Assembly: GCF_018860755.1 (NCBI RefSeq)
Contig: NZ_JAHKPW010000090.1
Location: 9,995 to 72,230 of the forward strand
Reading direction: 5' to 3'
Length of the DNA stretch: 62,236 nucleotides
DNA from: Colwellia sp. D2M02
GTDB lineage: Bacteria > Pseudomonadota > Gammaproteobacteria > Enterobacterales > Alteromonadaceae
Shown: piece after piece, positions 19,030 through 28,910 of the stretch
Numbering within the stretch: the first letter of the stretch is position 1
How the letters are laid out: each line of letters starts with the position of its first letter
The notes under the pieces: generated by a model
The model's input: the letters and a program-made list of their open reading frames with translations, nothing else
Database searches by the model: none
What the model was told of the DNA's origin: nothing
Program-made: the position numbers and the translations under genes

Positions 19030-21786
19030 TTAAAGTTGCGTAGATAACATCAATTTTCTTTTTTCTTGTTGTTTGGTTTTTACTACCACGGTATCAAGTA
19101 CTTCTTCCGCTTTATTTGGGTGACCATTAGCCATCAATATTTCAACATAATTAAGGGCTATATCAGCATCTTTTCCTTGAGCAAGCTCCATGGCTTGACC
19201 TGAAAATTTTAATGCTGCTGCTTTATCGCCAGACTTTAACAACGCTTGTCCATAAGTATCTGCAACATTAGGAACATTCGGAGCTAAATCGAACGCAGTT
19301 TTTGCATGCTTAAGCCCTTGCTCGACATTCCCTTTTTCTAAGTATAGCCAAGCCAAGTTATTATTGATAATAACGTCTTTAGGTTGCTGCTGTACAATAT
19401 CCGCATAATAACTGATTGCTTTTTCCTTGCTACTTTCGTTTTCAAGGTAAAGCCCTGCCAATGTTGCTTTAACACGTATATCATCAGGATTAGCAGCTAA
19501 ATAATCTTCCAATAATGAGAGAGCCTTCTCTCCCTCATTATTGCTAATATAGGCACCTGCTAAATAAAAAGCATTCTGTGTATTACTATACGCTTTATAA
19601 AAGCTCTCTAGCTTAGGCACTGCTTGAACAAAATTCTTCTCAAGTAAGAAAATACGTCCTTGCATGCCATCTTTTAAATTAGCATCAATATCTTTAACGG
19701 CTAAGACTTTATACTGTTCTTTTGCTTCTAATAACTTGTTAGCGTTAAGTAATAACTGCATATTTACTAACTGTAAGATTAAATTATCTTGATGTTGCTC
19801 TAAACCTCGTTTTACAGTGATTAGAGCACGATCATAGTTTCGTTGTTTAGCATATAAATCAGCCAATAAAACAACAGGCTCTAAATGGTAAGGGTTAGCT
19901 TGCTGCCATTTTTCAAGCGCTACTAGCATTTGGTCTAAGTCTTGCTGTTGCTTTGCAATTAAAACCACCAACTGCCAGTATCGTTTAGGTAAATTCTTTT
20001 GATTTTCAATGGTATTTAATACAGATTCTGCTTCTTTATCTTTACCTAAACTTAAGTAGGCTTCGGCTAGTAAAGTGACTTTATTGATGTCTTCACTATC
20101 CAGTTTATAAGCTGCGATTAGCTTTTCTAAAGCAGCGTCATTACGGTAAGCTGAAAAATATAACTTCAATACATGCGTGTTAGCTGGGTAAACGGTAATG
20201 ATATAATCTGCTCGGCTATGACTTAACTCTTCATTGTTTTGCTGACGTGCAATACGTAGCTGTTGTGTTAAGGCAAATAAATTATCGGGCTCTAATTGTA
20301 AGCTCTGCTCTAACAACCTTTCAGCTTCATCATATTGCTCTTGTTGAATCGCAATACTAGCCATTAAGTTGCTACCACCCGCTTTTTCTGGGTATTTTTC
20401 TTGCCATGATGTGGCAATCGACTTGGCTTGGTCAATATCACCTGATTGTAGCGCTGCAAACGCTAAAGCCAACTCTGCTTCAACCAGCTCAGGATCAAGT
20501 TTGACAGCATCTTTCAAGTCATCGATTCCCGAAGGGTCGTTCATCATTAATTTTAAAATACCTTGGCGAGCGTTAACCTCGGCATTATCTGAGTTAAGGC
20601 TTTCACTTTGTACAACAAGTTTTTTTGCCTCATTAACGGCGCCTAACTCTAATAGCTTAAAGCTTACCGAAGCTAAAAAATCAGCATTGGCTGCTGGGCT
20701 ATCAACATCTGTAAAACCATCCAGTGTATCGCTAATATCACTGACTAACCCAAGCTCTAATTGGCTCACTGCCAACATTCTGTTTGCTAAATGATCTTTT
20801 GGCAAATACTTAACCACACTACGTAAATGATAAGTCGCTTGCTCCCAGTTTTTTAAGTAAAAAGCACTAGCCCCCGCAACTAATTTTAAGTTCATTTGGT
20901 TAAAGTCGGCAGCAAGAGCTGACTCCGCATGTTCACTAGATTTTGCGAAATCCTTATCCTCAAACCTTACCATTGCTTTGATATAATGAGCAAAAGGCTG
21001 TGTACTAATACTCGCTAAAATAGCATCTGCATATTTTTCTGCCTCAACATATTTTTCAGCCTTTAATAGTGAATCCGCTAATAGCAATTTTATAATGCCT
21101 GAGCGAGGTTGTAAGGCTAAGTACTGTTCATAACTATCACTGGCTTGTTTATAGTCTTTCATTACTGTTGCAATTTGACCTTGCAGCATTAATGCATCAA
21201 CTTGTTTGCTATCAATTGCTAAAACTCGGTCGACAAGCGTTTTCGCTTCTTCATTATTGTTTTCAGATAACTGTAAATAGGCATTAGCTAGCATGCTATA
21301 CATACTTTGCGCTGCAATGTTTTGCGCTGTTGTGACACTCTCTTTAGCGAGTTCAGTATTTTCTAAGCGTAATGCGGATAATGTTTGATACGCTAAGTAA
21401 TGACTTTGTTGTTCACTAGCAAGCTGTGTAGCCGCTTCATTTAATGCAATTACGTCATTATCGCTTTCTGTTAACAGATAAGCTCGAGCTAAAAGAGGAA
21501 TAAGGTGTTTATTATTAGAGCCAAGCTTTTTAGATCGCTCAAGCTCTTTTACCGCAGCAGGACCATCACCTAATTGTAAATAAATTTCACCTAATAAAAA
21601 GCGGGCTTGAGCGTTTTTACTATCTAAACGGATAGCATTTTTTAGAGAAATAATCGATTCATTAACTTGATTGGCATCAATATACGTTTTAGCGCTATTA
21701 ATATGCGATTCAACCGTTTCTTTTTCACCACAGGCGCTCAACGCCAACATAATGCTTACACAAAGTGTAGTTTTAATTAATCTCAT
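19030..21786 (-). CDS. prsT: PEP-CTERM system TPR-repeat lipoprotein PrsT
   Basis: A 918-residue lipoprotein with lipobox LSAC (Cys19) and TPR repeats nearly to the end, for example DANQVNESIISLKNAIRLD and ARFLLGEIYLQLGD. Length, lipobox and opening (ESHINSAKTYIDANQ) match the PrsT family, which accompanies exosortase A and exopolysaccharide loci. It probably scaffolds export or assembly of polymer or sorted proteins at the envelope. It has its own terminator and lies 121 bases after the end of the WecB-WecC fusion gene, so it may be a separate unit. The biochemical role of the family is not known. Confidence 0.9.
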   Translation of the reverse strand: MRLIKTTLCVSIMLALSACGEKETVESHINSAKTYIDANQVNESIISLKNAIRLDSKNAQARFLLGEIYLQLGDGPAAVKELERSKKLGSNNKHLIPLLARAYLLTESDNDVIALNEAATQLASEQQSHYLAYQTLSALRLENTELAKESVTTAQNIAAQSMYSMLANAYLQLSENNNEEAKTLVDRVLAIDSKQVDALMLQGQIATVMKDYKQASDSYEQYLALQPRSGIIKLLLADSLLKAEKYVEAEKYADAILASISTQPFAHYIKAMVRFEDKDFAKSSEHAESALAADFNQMNLKLVAGASAFYLKNWEQATYHLRSVVKYLPKDHLANRMLAVSQLELGLVSDISDTLDGFTDVDSPAANADFLASVSFKLLELGAVNEAKKLVVQSESLNSDNAEVNARQGILKLMMNDPSGIDDLKDAVKLDPELVEAELALAFAALQSGDIDQAKSIATSWQEKYPEKAGGSNLMASIAIQQEQYDEAERLLEQSLQLEPDNLFALTQQLRIARQQNNEELSHSRADYIITVYPANTHVLKLYFSAYRNDAALEKLIAAYKLDSEDINKVTLLAEAYLSLGKDKEAESVLNTIENQKNLPKRYWQLVVLIAKQQQDLDQMLVALEKWQQANPYHLEPVVLLADLYAKQRNYDRALITVKRGLEQHQDNLILQLVNMQLLLNANKLLEAKEQYKVLAVKDIDANLKDGMQGRIFLLEKNFVQAVPKLESFYKAYSNTQNAFYLAGAYISNNEGEKALSLLEDYLAANPDDIRVKATLAGLYLENESSKEKAISYYADIVQQQPKDVIINNNLAWLYLEKGNVEQGLKHAKTAFDLAPNVPNVADTYGQALLKSGDKAAALKFSGQAMELAQGKDADIALNYVEILMANGHPNKAEEVLDTVVVKTKQQEKRKLMLSTQL

Positions 21787-21871
21787 TTTATTATCCTTTA
21801 TTATCGATTATTCTTCTTACTGGCTCGTTTTTAATTCTGTCGCTATGAATTCTAAACATACTAATTAGAAC

Positions 21872-21904
21872 AAAGCCCATCAACTGTGAAGCAAATGGGC
21901 TTTT
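21872..21904 (-). terminator. Terminator of the WecB-WecC fusion gene
   Basis: A 9-bp stem (AAAGCCCAT 21872-21880 with ATGGGCTTT 21895-21903) directly after the stop codon. The T-run on the minus strand is interrupted, so its strength is uncertain. It separates the fusion gene from prsT. Confidence 0.65.
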
Positions 21905-21907
21905 GAG

Positions 21908-24190
21908 TTAAGCTCGCGTATTAAGTAACGGGCTAGCTAACGATAGATTAGCGTAACACTCATGGTCTGTGACCAAAATGAGCACGTCAGCCCAGCTATC
22001 TATTTCGTTTAATGTTTCTAAACGCGCACATTGCCAACTAGGTACAAACGGATCATGGTAGCTAACGGTTACGCCAGCTTTAAGAAAGTGCTCTAAAATC
22101 GCATCTGCTGGTGATTCACGACAATCGTCAACATTAGCCTTATAAGCGACTCCTAAAATTCCAACTTTCTTACCTTTAAGATCGCCACTACCCAATAAAT
22201 TTAATGCCTGTTGAGCAACAATACTTGGACGAGTATCGTTAATAGAACGTGCCAAACGCACAAATTCACCCGCTTTGGTATTTTCAACTAAGAACCATGG
22301 ATCAATTGGAATACAGTGACCGCCAACTCCAGGTCCTGGTGTTAATACATTCACTCGAGGATGGCGATTAGCTAAACGAATCACTTCATAGACATCAACT
22401 TCAAGTTCCTGACATATTTCAGATAACTCATTCGCAAAAGCAATACCGACATCACGCGATGTATTTTCAACAAGCTTGATACATTCTGCTGTGGTTAAGT
22501 CTGTTAAGAATACTTCTCCTTTAACAAAACTTTGATAAATCGCTTTAACTTTTAGCTGTGCTAATTCGTTTGTTGCACCGATAATGCGGTCGTTGTGCAC
22601 TAACTCATATAAAGTTTGACCAGGAATAGCGCGTTCAGGACAATGCACTACATTAATATCTAAACCTGCATCGGCGAAACGCTGCGCAACCGCTAAACTG
22701 GTTTGTGGTGAAATGGTTGACTCAACAATAACGGTTTGACCATTTTGAGCGACTTTAGCAATAGCATCTGCTGCACTAAAAACATAACTTCTATCACAGC
22801 TGTTATTTTTATGTGGCGTTGGTACCGCGACTAAATAAGTTTCGCTTGATGGAATTTCAGTGCTCGCCTTTAAGAAGCCTTGAGAAACCACTTTATTAAT
22901 AAGCTCAGGTAAACCTGCTTCGTCAAATGGACATTGGGCATTATTAATCGCAGCAACTTTTTCACTGTTCAAATCAACACCGGTAACACTGTAACCCGCT
23001 TCGGCTAATAAACTTGCGATAGGTAAGCCCATATAGCCCATACCAATAACGCTTAATGTTTCATTTTTAGCGACAATGTCTTGATCTAAGGTATTAGGCG
23101 TATTATTAGTAATAATATCTAAAATCAATTCAGCAACATGACCATCACCAAATGGATTTTTCCAGTTAAAGCTTTCGCCTGACGCTTCCGCTGATAACCA
23201 CTTGTCTGCTGCGGCTAATGCTTTATCTGCATCTCTACCCACTAAAACGTTAGCGCCAACCTCAATAGACTCTGGGCGTTCAGTATTGTCACGTAAGGTA
23301 ATACAAGGAACACCTAATAGACAGGCTTCTTCTTGAATACCGCCTGAGTCAGTTAAAATAAGCTGAGCGTGTTTTTGTAATTGAATAAAATCTAAATAAC
23401 CAATTGGCGGAATGAGTTTTAAGTAGCTTGGCAATTCAATGTCAAACTCTTTTAATTTTGCTTGAGTTCGCGGATGAATAGGCCAAACAATTGTTTGGCT
23501 ATATTTAGCATGCAACTTATCGAATAACGCTAGTAGTTCTAATAAATTCGCTGAAACATCAACATTAGAAGCGCGATGCGCGGTAACAAGGAAGAAAGCT
23601 TTAGAACTAACACCTAAGTCCGCAAGAATTGTACTGGTGTTCGCTGAAATTTCTAAATGTTGAAAAAGAGAATCTGATACGGTATTACCAACGGTAAATA
23701 TTTTATCGCTTTCTAAACCTTCTTTAGCCAAAATAGCATGTTGATTAGGACCAACAGCGAATAAATACTCACTCATGTGATCCGTTAAAATACGGTTAGT
23801 TTCTTCAGGCATACTGCGGTCATAACTACGTAAGCCTGCTTCAATATGTCCTACTTTAATATCTAACTTTGATGCCGCTAAAGCGCCAGCAAGAACTGTA
23901 TTGGTATCGCCTTGCACTAACACAATATCAGGCTTTTCTTGCAATAATATAGGTTCCATTTTAATTAAAATATTACCTGTTTGATTGCTATGTAAGCCAG
24001 AGCCAACACCTAAATTATAATCAGGTGCCGGTAATTCTAATTCTTTAAAGAAGATGCTATCCATTTCTTGAGAGTAATGTTGATTCGAGTGAATAATAAA
24101 GTGGGCAATACCTCGTTTTTTACATTCACGAATTACGGGAGCCATTTTGATTATTTCGGGGCGAGTGCCAACGATAATCCCTATTTTCAT
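21908..24190 (-). CDS. Fused UDP-GlcNAc 2-epimerase / UDP-ManNAc dehydrogenase (WecB-WecC)
   Basis: One 760-residue frame encodes two enzymes usually made separately. Residues ~1-365 are WecB-type 2-epimerase (MKIGIIVGTRPEIIK, HIEAGLRSYDRSMPEE, TDSGGIQEEA). From about 380 a nucleotide-sugar dehydrogenase begins with Rossmann motif IGMGYMGLPIA, VPTPHKNN, and the catalytic cysteine in PGVGGHCIPIDP. Together they would convert UDP-GlcNAc to UDP-ManNAc and oxidise it to UDP-ManNAcA, a precursor of surface polysaccharide. The C-terminus stops right after the LNTRA segment, slightly shorter than WecC. Good ribosome site (AGGA). It is downstream of the hydrolase genes on the same strand with a 98-base gap. 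Confidence 0.93.
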   Translation of the reverse strand: MKIGIIVGTRPEIIKMAPVIRECKKRGIAHFIIHSNQHYSQEMDSIFFKELELPAPDYNLGVGSGLHSNQTGNILIKMEPILLQEKPDIVLVQGDTNTVLAGALAASKLDIKVGHIEAGLRSYDRSMPEETNRILTDHMSEYLFAVGPNQHAILAKEGLESDKIFTVGNTVSDSLFQHLEISANTSTILADLGVSSKAFFLVTAHRASNVDVSANLLELLALFDKLHAKYSQTIVWPIHPRTQAKLKEFDIELPSYLKLIPPIGYLDFIQLQKHAQLILTDSGGIQEEACLLGVPCITLRDNTERPESIEVGANVLVGRDADKALAAADKWLSAEASGESFNWKNPFGDGHVAELILDIITNNTPNTLDQDIVAKNETLSVIGMGYMGLPIASLLAEAGYSVTGVDLNSEKVAAINNAQCPFDEAGLPELINKVVSQGFLKASTEIPSSETYLVAVPTPHKNNSCDRSYVFSAADAIAKVAQNGQTVIVESTISPQTSLAVAQRFADAGLDINVVHCPERAIPGQTLYELVHNDRIIGATNELAQLKVKAIYQSFVKGEVFLTDLTTAECIKLVENTSRDVGIAFANELSEICQELEVDVYEVIRLANRHPRVNVLTPGPGVGGHCIPIDPWFLVENTKAGEFVRLARSINDTRPSIVAQQALNLLGSGDLKGKKVGILGVAYKANVDDCRESPADAILEHFLKAGVTVSYHDPFVPSWQCARLETLNEIDSWADVLILVTDHECYANLSLASPLLNTRA

Positions 24191-24288
24191 TTTACGTCCT
24201 TAAAGGTGTCGAATTGTAGTTAATGCTATATATATGCTCAATTGTAAAACAATTTTGCAATGATGTAATTTATTTAATGTATTTTTAA

Positions 24289-25128
24289 CTATTTTAACGA
24301 TTTAATAGCATTCAAGGTTTCCGTGATTAGTCGATCCTTACATTTTACCTCTGAAAATGTATGGTTCGCTTGAGCTATTGTATGGATTTTAATATTTTCT
24401 TGTGTACTAATTGTTCGCCATGAAGTATTTTCAACCATTAACAGCTTAAATTCTTCTGCGGTTAAATCACATTCACTCAATAAAACGGTTACGTTTCCAG
24501 CAAAATGACGTAAGCCTATATACATATTATCAACAAAACTTCCTGCGACTGGACTCGTTTTGCTCTGCTGTTGAAAAGTACAAATATCACTCAAGGCTTT
24601 AGTCGGCTTTACATTCCCACGTATTAACTTTCCCCAGAAACTTTTACTTAGCAAACGCTTAACATAATACGATTTCAAATATGTCTTGGCTTGGGTCGAT
24701 GCTTGCCTCACCCAAGGATTTACCAGTACTAAACCACTAACGGTATTTTGTTTATTTTCGGCTAAATGCAATAAAATCGCCGAAGCGGCATCACATAAAC
24801 CCCATAAATATATTTCTGTTAACTGCGGTTGTTGTTGACGAAATAAAGCAAGCGCGGCAGCAATATCATCTTGAATATCGGTAAATTGACTAATAGCACC
24901 TTCACTATCCCCTGCGCCGCTATAATCGAATCGTAAAGCATAATAACCTTGTTCAGCTAAAGCACGAGCCAGTTGTACAAATAAACGATGACTACCTACT
25001 CGAGTTTGCGGCCCACCAACAACAATAAGTACACCTTGGGTACTTTTTTGATTAAGTTTATCTGGGCTGTGCTCAATAGCGACAAGTTGCTTTTCTTTGC
25101 AGGTAAAAATCAGAGGCGTTTCTAACAT
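24289..25128 (-). CDS. Exosortase A system-associated hydrolase 1
   Basis: An alpha/beta hydrolase of 279 residues matching the family found beside exosortase A: GGPQTRVGSHRLF near residue 38, RFDYSGAGDSEG, the nucleophile elbow WGLCDAASA where cysteine replaces the usual serine, and a C-terminal histidine in ANHTFSE. The substrate is unknown; an acyl or thioester linked to the neighbouring carrier protein is an inference. It overlaps the hydrolase 2 gene by seven bases, showing translational coupling. Confidence 0.88.
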   Translation of the reverse strand: MLETPLIFTCKEKQLVAIEHSPDKLNQKSTQGVLIVVGGPQTRVGSHRLFVQLARALAEQGYYALRFDYSGAGDSEGAISQFTDIQDDIAAALALFRQQQPQLTEIYLWGLCDAASAILLHLAENKQNTVSGLVLVNPWVRQASTQAKTYLKSYYVKRLLSKSFWGKLIRGNVKPTKALSDICTFQQQSKTSPVAGSFVDNMYIGLRHFAGNVTVLLSECDLTAEEFKLLMVENTSWRTISTQENIKIHTIAQANHTFSEVKCKDRLITETLNAIKSLK

Positions 25129-25979
25129 GATCCCCCCTGCTCAGTTGAACCGGCTTCTTTGAGTAAATTACGCAAGGTTTGCTCTTCAAAGGAGAGCATT
25201 TTTTCTGATAAGGTCAACTCTGTGCTTTGCCAAAACTTTACATCGTTAATAGCTGAAACAGTTAATGAGCTATCTGAGCTTTTAGTTGAAAATAGCTGCT
25301 GCTGTTTAGCTCGCGCCATAGGTAATTGATCGCTATCACTCCATTCTAGCCAATGGCAGTGTTTATCAATACTTTCATATTGCGTTAAAGTTTGCTGGCT
25401 TAACTCGTCGAGTAATGATGGTTGCATCACGTAACCCGCAATTTCAATCTCGGTTGAGTTTTGCTCAATATTATTGGTTTTGGTTAAATTACTCGCTAAT
25501 GCTAAGCGTTTGAATTGTTGAACAAAGCGTTTACCATTAAATTCAGGTTGCGCTAATAACAAGCCATCAATCAACGCGATTATATCGCTATTCAAAACTA
25601 ACGCTGAGGATAGCAAACAAGAAAGGTAAATAGGTTTAGGTTTAGAACTGGGGTTAGCATTGAAAGGTACATCTTGCGCCATTTTTGCTTTAATCGCGTT
25701 AATTTGCGCAATAAGGTCTTGCTGCCAAAGAGAAAGGCTGGCTTGCGATAATTCACCGCCACTATCACCACAGCCGTAGTGATCGTAAATAAGACTTTCA
25801 ACACCTAATTGATAGGCGTTCAACGCTAATCTTGTCTGCATATGACGAGTCTGATTAGCTTGCTCAAATAATGGCGTAACATAAATAATGTATGCACAAA
25901 TATTTTCAGGGCTGCGTTTCAATTGAAATAGCGGTCCAGCATTACCTGAATAGAATTTAGCTGTCATATTAATCATCAT
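25122..25979 (-). CDS. Exosortase A system-associated hydrolase 2
   Basis: A 285-residue alpha/beta hydrolase-like protein of the second exosortase-A hydrolase family. Recognisable segments are VTPLFEQANQTRHMQTRLA near residue 34 and YDHYGCGDSGGELSQASLSLW. The place of the nucleophile elbow (LSCLLSSALVLN) lacks a clear GxSxG, so activity may be altered or absent. It is preceded by the acyl carrier protein gene (26 bases) and followed by hydrolase 1 with overlap. The start could alternatively be the ATG four codons downstream. Confidence 0.83.
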   Translation of the reverse strand: MMINMTAKFYSGNAGPLFQLKRSPENICAYIIYVTPLFEQANQTRHMQTRLALNAYQLGVESLIYDHYGCGDSGGELSQASLSLWQQDLIAQINAIKAKMAQDVPFNANPSSKPKPIYLSCLLSSALVLNSDIIALIDGLLLAQPEFNGKRFVQQFKRLALASNLTKTNNIEQNSTEIEIAGYVMQPSLLDELSQQTLTQYESIDKHCHWLEWSDSDQLPMARAKQQQLFSTKSSDSSLTVSAINDVKFWQSTELTLSEKMLSFEEQTLRNLLKEAGSTEQGGSC

Positions 25980-26005
25980 ATCAAGCCCACGAAAAGTCGT
26001 GATAA

Positions 26006-26263
26006 TTAACCATCAATATTGTCATAAATCAATTGGCTCAAGCTGGCGACTGATTCAAAATTTTCAGCGCTAATATCATCATCATCTAATACCACATCAA
26101 ATTGCTCTTCTATTTCTCCAATTAAGGTTACTATCACCATAGAGTCAAATTCGGCGATGGCTCCAAATAGTTCAGTCTGCTCATGCCAAAAGCTCTTTTC
26201 ATAGCTTGGAATTATGCCGCTGAGCAGCGTAATAAGCTGTTGTGATATTTGTGATAGATTCAT
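26006..26263 (-). CDS. Acyl carrier protein of the exosortase-A cassette
   Basis: An 85-residue acidic four-helix carrier protein. The phosphopantetheine attachment site is the Ser in AEFDSMV (about residue 48), followed by an acidic recognition helix (LIGEIEEQFDVVLDDDD). It is not the housekeeping AcpP, whose site reads DSLD. It lies between the GNAT-type transferase and the two hydrolases on one strand, so it probably carries an acyl or aminoacyl group used by those enzymes in building a surface polymer. A GGAAAA ribosome site precedes the ATG. Confidence 0.88.
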   Translation of the reverse strand: MNLSQISQQLITLLSGIIPSYEKSFWHEQTELFGAIAEFDSMVIVTLIGEIEEQFDVVLDDDDISAENFESVASLSQLIYDNIDG

Positions 26264-26327
26264 GTTTTTCCTGCTTACTCCATTGACAATAACTATAAAA
26301 ATTAACGTAAAAATTAAAATAAATGCG

Positions 26328-27413
26328 CTATTGCTCGTTGTTTTTACTAAACCATAAATTTTTATAATACGGTAAGGTAATATAACGAAACGAGGCTATT
26401 TTTCCTAAAAAGCGTTGTTGATTAAAAATTTGATAACTAACACGCTGCCGCTGTTTTGCTAACCAATCTTTTTTATAAGGCTCACTGCCCATACCAAACT
26501 CAATACAGGTGACTTTATCATACTCAAGTACGTGCTCTGACAGTGCCATTGATAAAATAGAGCCCACTGAAAAATTTTTATATTGCTGGTCATAAGCCAA
26601 CTTGAAAATTGATGCTGTGCCTGATTGTAAAAACCATAACTGCGCCGCAGCAGGTTTGTTATCAACGTATAACATACCAAAGCGCAATTTATTTTCTGCT
26701 ATGGCCGCACGACAAACTTGCTCAATAAACGCAAAGCTGAACTCTTCACCTTTCCAGCTTTGCTGATAAATACTTTTATAGCCCTCAAAGGCAGTAATAA
26801 AATCATCGAGAGTATTAATAATGCGGATATTATATGGGTGTGCAGCCGCTAGTTTTTTACTACGTCGTTTAACGGTATTACGCAATTGGCTAGGTAATTG
26901 TTGATAATAACTATTAAAATCAACCAAGTTATCTTGATAGAAATTAGCCGTTTCATTAAATAGCTTACAAGCTTTAAAGTACTTAGTTAGCGCACAAGGT
27001 ACATTAGCATTTTCAGCAAAACCACCAAGATTCATACTGTGCCAAGTAGTATTTTTATCTATATATTTTAATAAACTAGGTAGATGAGCCTTACCGTCGT
27101 CACTTGTATAATAAGGCTCAGCCATTGCAGAATAAAAACTACTGAGTGAATGTAGCTGTAACTTATTATGCTTACCGCGATGAATTAACGGCCAAGCGAT
27201 CAATAACTGAGGCGCTGTTTCATCATTTGAGTAAAGGCAATGCACCACTAATTTATCATTAGTGGCCATCATAAAATCACGCGTTGCCATTAACCATGGC
27301 AGTGTTAATTCAAATAATTTAACAGTAGGAAGCTGCTCTTGATAACGACTGACAAAGTCATCGAAGGTCAATGTTTGATACGATATATGACAACTAGCTT
27401 CCATGTTAGTCAT
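26328..27413 (-). CDS. GNAT/FemAB-type acyltransferase (CelD-like)
   Basis: A 361-residue protein of the Acetyltransf_6/CelD type: N-terminal half with YxSxxY-like segments, a central RNTVKRRSKKL motif, and a C-terminal GNAT fold (KLRFGMLYVDNKPAAAQLWFL, then SVGSILSMALSEHVLE and FGMGSEPYKKDWL). Such enzymes acylate sugars or peptides in envelope polymers and are regular members of exosortase-A loci. It lies 10 bases after the phosphomannomutase gene and 64 before the carrier protein, which may supply its donor. Confidence 0.85.
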   Translation of the reverse strand: MTNMEASCHISYQTLTFDDFVSRYQEQLPTVKLFELTLPWLMATRDFMMATNDKLVVHCLYSNDETAPQLLIAWPLIHRGKHNKLQLHSLSSFYSAMAEPYYTSDDGKAHLPSLLKYIDKNTTWHSMNLGGFAENANVPCALTKYFKACKLFNETANFYQDNLVDFNSYYQQLPSQLRNTVKRRSKKLAAAHPYNIRIINTLDDFITAFEGYKSIYQQSWKGEEFSFAFIEQVCRAAIAENKLRFGMLYVDNKPAAAQLWFLQSGTASIFKLAYDQQYKNFSVGSILSMALSEHVLEYDKVTCIEFGMGSEPYKKDWLAKQRQRVSYQIFNQQRFLGKIASFRYITLPYYKNLWFSKNNEQ

Positions 27414-27423
27414 TTAGCCTAAT

Positions 27424-28842
27424 TTACTCAGCAAGTAATAGAGCGAGTACTTGCTCTGTTTTGGCTTGCATTAGCGCTTCATCACCTTTACTTTCTACAT
27501 TTAACCTCACGACTGGCTCGGTATTACTACTACGTAAATTAAAGCGCCAGTCACCAAATTCCATGCTAATACCGTCAGTTTCATCAATCACCTGCGCTTG
27601 CTGTTGGTAATGATTAAAAACACGTGCAATAGCCGCTTTGGGATCTGCTATTTTATTATTAATTTCACCTGATGATGGATAAGCAGCAATACGAGCTTTC
27701 ACTAAAGAAGATAAGGGTTGTTTACGTAAACACACTAACTCTGCAATCAGTAACCACGGGATCATACCGCTATCACAATAGAAAAAATCTCTAAAATAAT
27801 GATGCGCACTCATTTCACCGCCATATACAGCATCTTCACTGCGCATACGCTCTTTAATAAAAGCATGACCGGTTTTACTTTGAATGGCTTGGCCGCCCGA
27901 TTGTTCAACAATATCAATGGTATTCCACGTTAATCTTGGGTCGTGAATAATTTTATCTTTGCTGACGCTGGTCGCTGATTTTTTCGCTAAAAAGTTTTCT
28001 GCCAACAAACCAACTATATAATAGCCTTCAATAAATTCGCCCTGTTCATCAAATAAGAAACAGCGATCAAAGTCACCATCCCACGCTATACCCATATCAG
28101 CGCCGTGTTTTATAACGGCATCAGCTGTCGCACTACGGTTTTCAACCAATAACGGATTAGGAATACCATTAGGGAAATTACCATCAGGTTCATGGTTAAC
28201 TTTAATAAATTCCACTGGCAGGTTTAATAAGTTAAAAGCCGCTTCAATTGCATCAAGTGCAGGACCTGCTGCGCCATTGCCCGCGTTAACAACTAACTTT
28301 AAGGGCGTAATATTTTTTGTATCAATATAACTAAGTAGGTGCTCAGTATAGGCAGCGCTAATATCATGAGTACTTAATTTTCCAGTAGCGGTAACTTCCT
28401 CAAAAACATTACTTTCAGCTAAGGCTTGAATATCAAATAATCCCGTATCACCACTAATAGGTTTTGAGTTCTCCCTGACCAACTTCATACCGTTGTAGTC
28501 AATAGGGTTATGGCTTGCAGTAACCACTATGCCGCCATCGCACTGTAAATGACTAGTCGCAAAATAAATATGTTCAGTGCCCGCTAAACCTAAGTCAATA
28601 ACATCACTACCACCCGCCATTAAACCTTGCGCTAGCGCTTGTTTTAACTCATTACTGGTTAAGCGAATATCGCCACCAACAACCACTTTTTTTGCTTTAG
28701 TGTGCTGAGCAAAAGCACGGCCGACGCGATAAGCAACATCAACGTTTAATTCTGTGCCTAATTTGCCACGAATATCGTACGCTTTAAAACAAGTGATTTT
28801 ACTCGGGGTATTATTAGCAGCGGCATTAGTTAATGAGGTCAT
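27424..28842 (-). CDS. Phosphomannomutase/phosphoglucomutase
   Basis: A 472-residue alpha-D-phosphohexomutase of the ManB/CpsG/AlgC group that interconverts mannose-6-P and mannose-1-P (or glucose phosphates) for nucleotide-sugar synthesis. The phosphoserine loop TASHNP (about 107), metal loop DGDFDR (about 253) and sugar-binding loop GEMSAH (about 340) are all intact. It is the first gene of the minus-strand surface-polymer cluster. The promoter is probably in the 68 bases before ubiK's stop or further upstream. Confidence 0.93.
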   Translation of the reverse strand: MTSLTNAAANNTPSKITCFKAYDIRGKLGTELNVDVAYRVGRAFAQHTKAKKVVVGGDIRLTSNELKQALAQGLMAGGSDVIDLGLAGTEHIYFATSHLQCDGGIVVTASHNPIDYNGMKLVRENSKPISGDTGLFDIQALAESNVFEEVTATGKLSTHDISAAYTEHLLSYIDTKNITPLKLVVNAGNGAAGPALDAIEAAFNLLNLPVEFIKVNHEPDGNFPNGIPNPLLVENRSATADAVIKHGADMGIAWDGDFDRCFLFDEQGEFIEGYYIVGLLAENFLAKKSATSVSKDKIIHDPRLTWNTIDIVEQSGGQAIQSKTGHAFIKERMRSEDAVYGGEMSAHHYFRDFFYCDSGMIPWLLIAELVCLRKQPLSSLVKARIAAYPSSGEINNKIADPKAAIARVFNHYQQQAQVIDETDGISMEFGDWRFNLRSSNTEPVVRLNVESKGDEALMQAKTEQVLALLLAE

Positions 28843-28910
28843 TAAGCAAACTCGTCCTTAGTTATGTTATTGAAATTTAGTGGTGTGATTAAAAGATGGT
28901 TGCGGTGATA

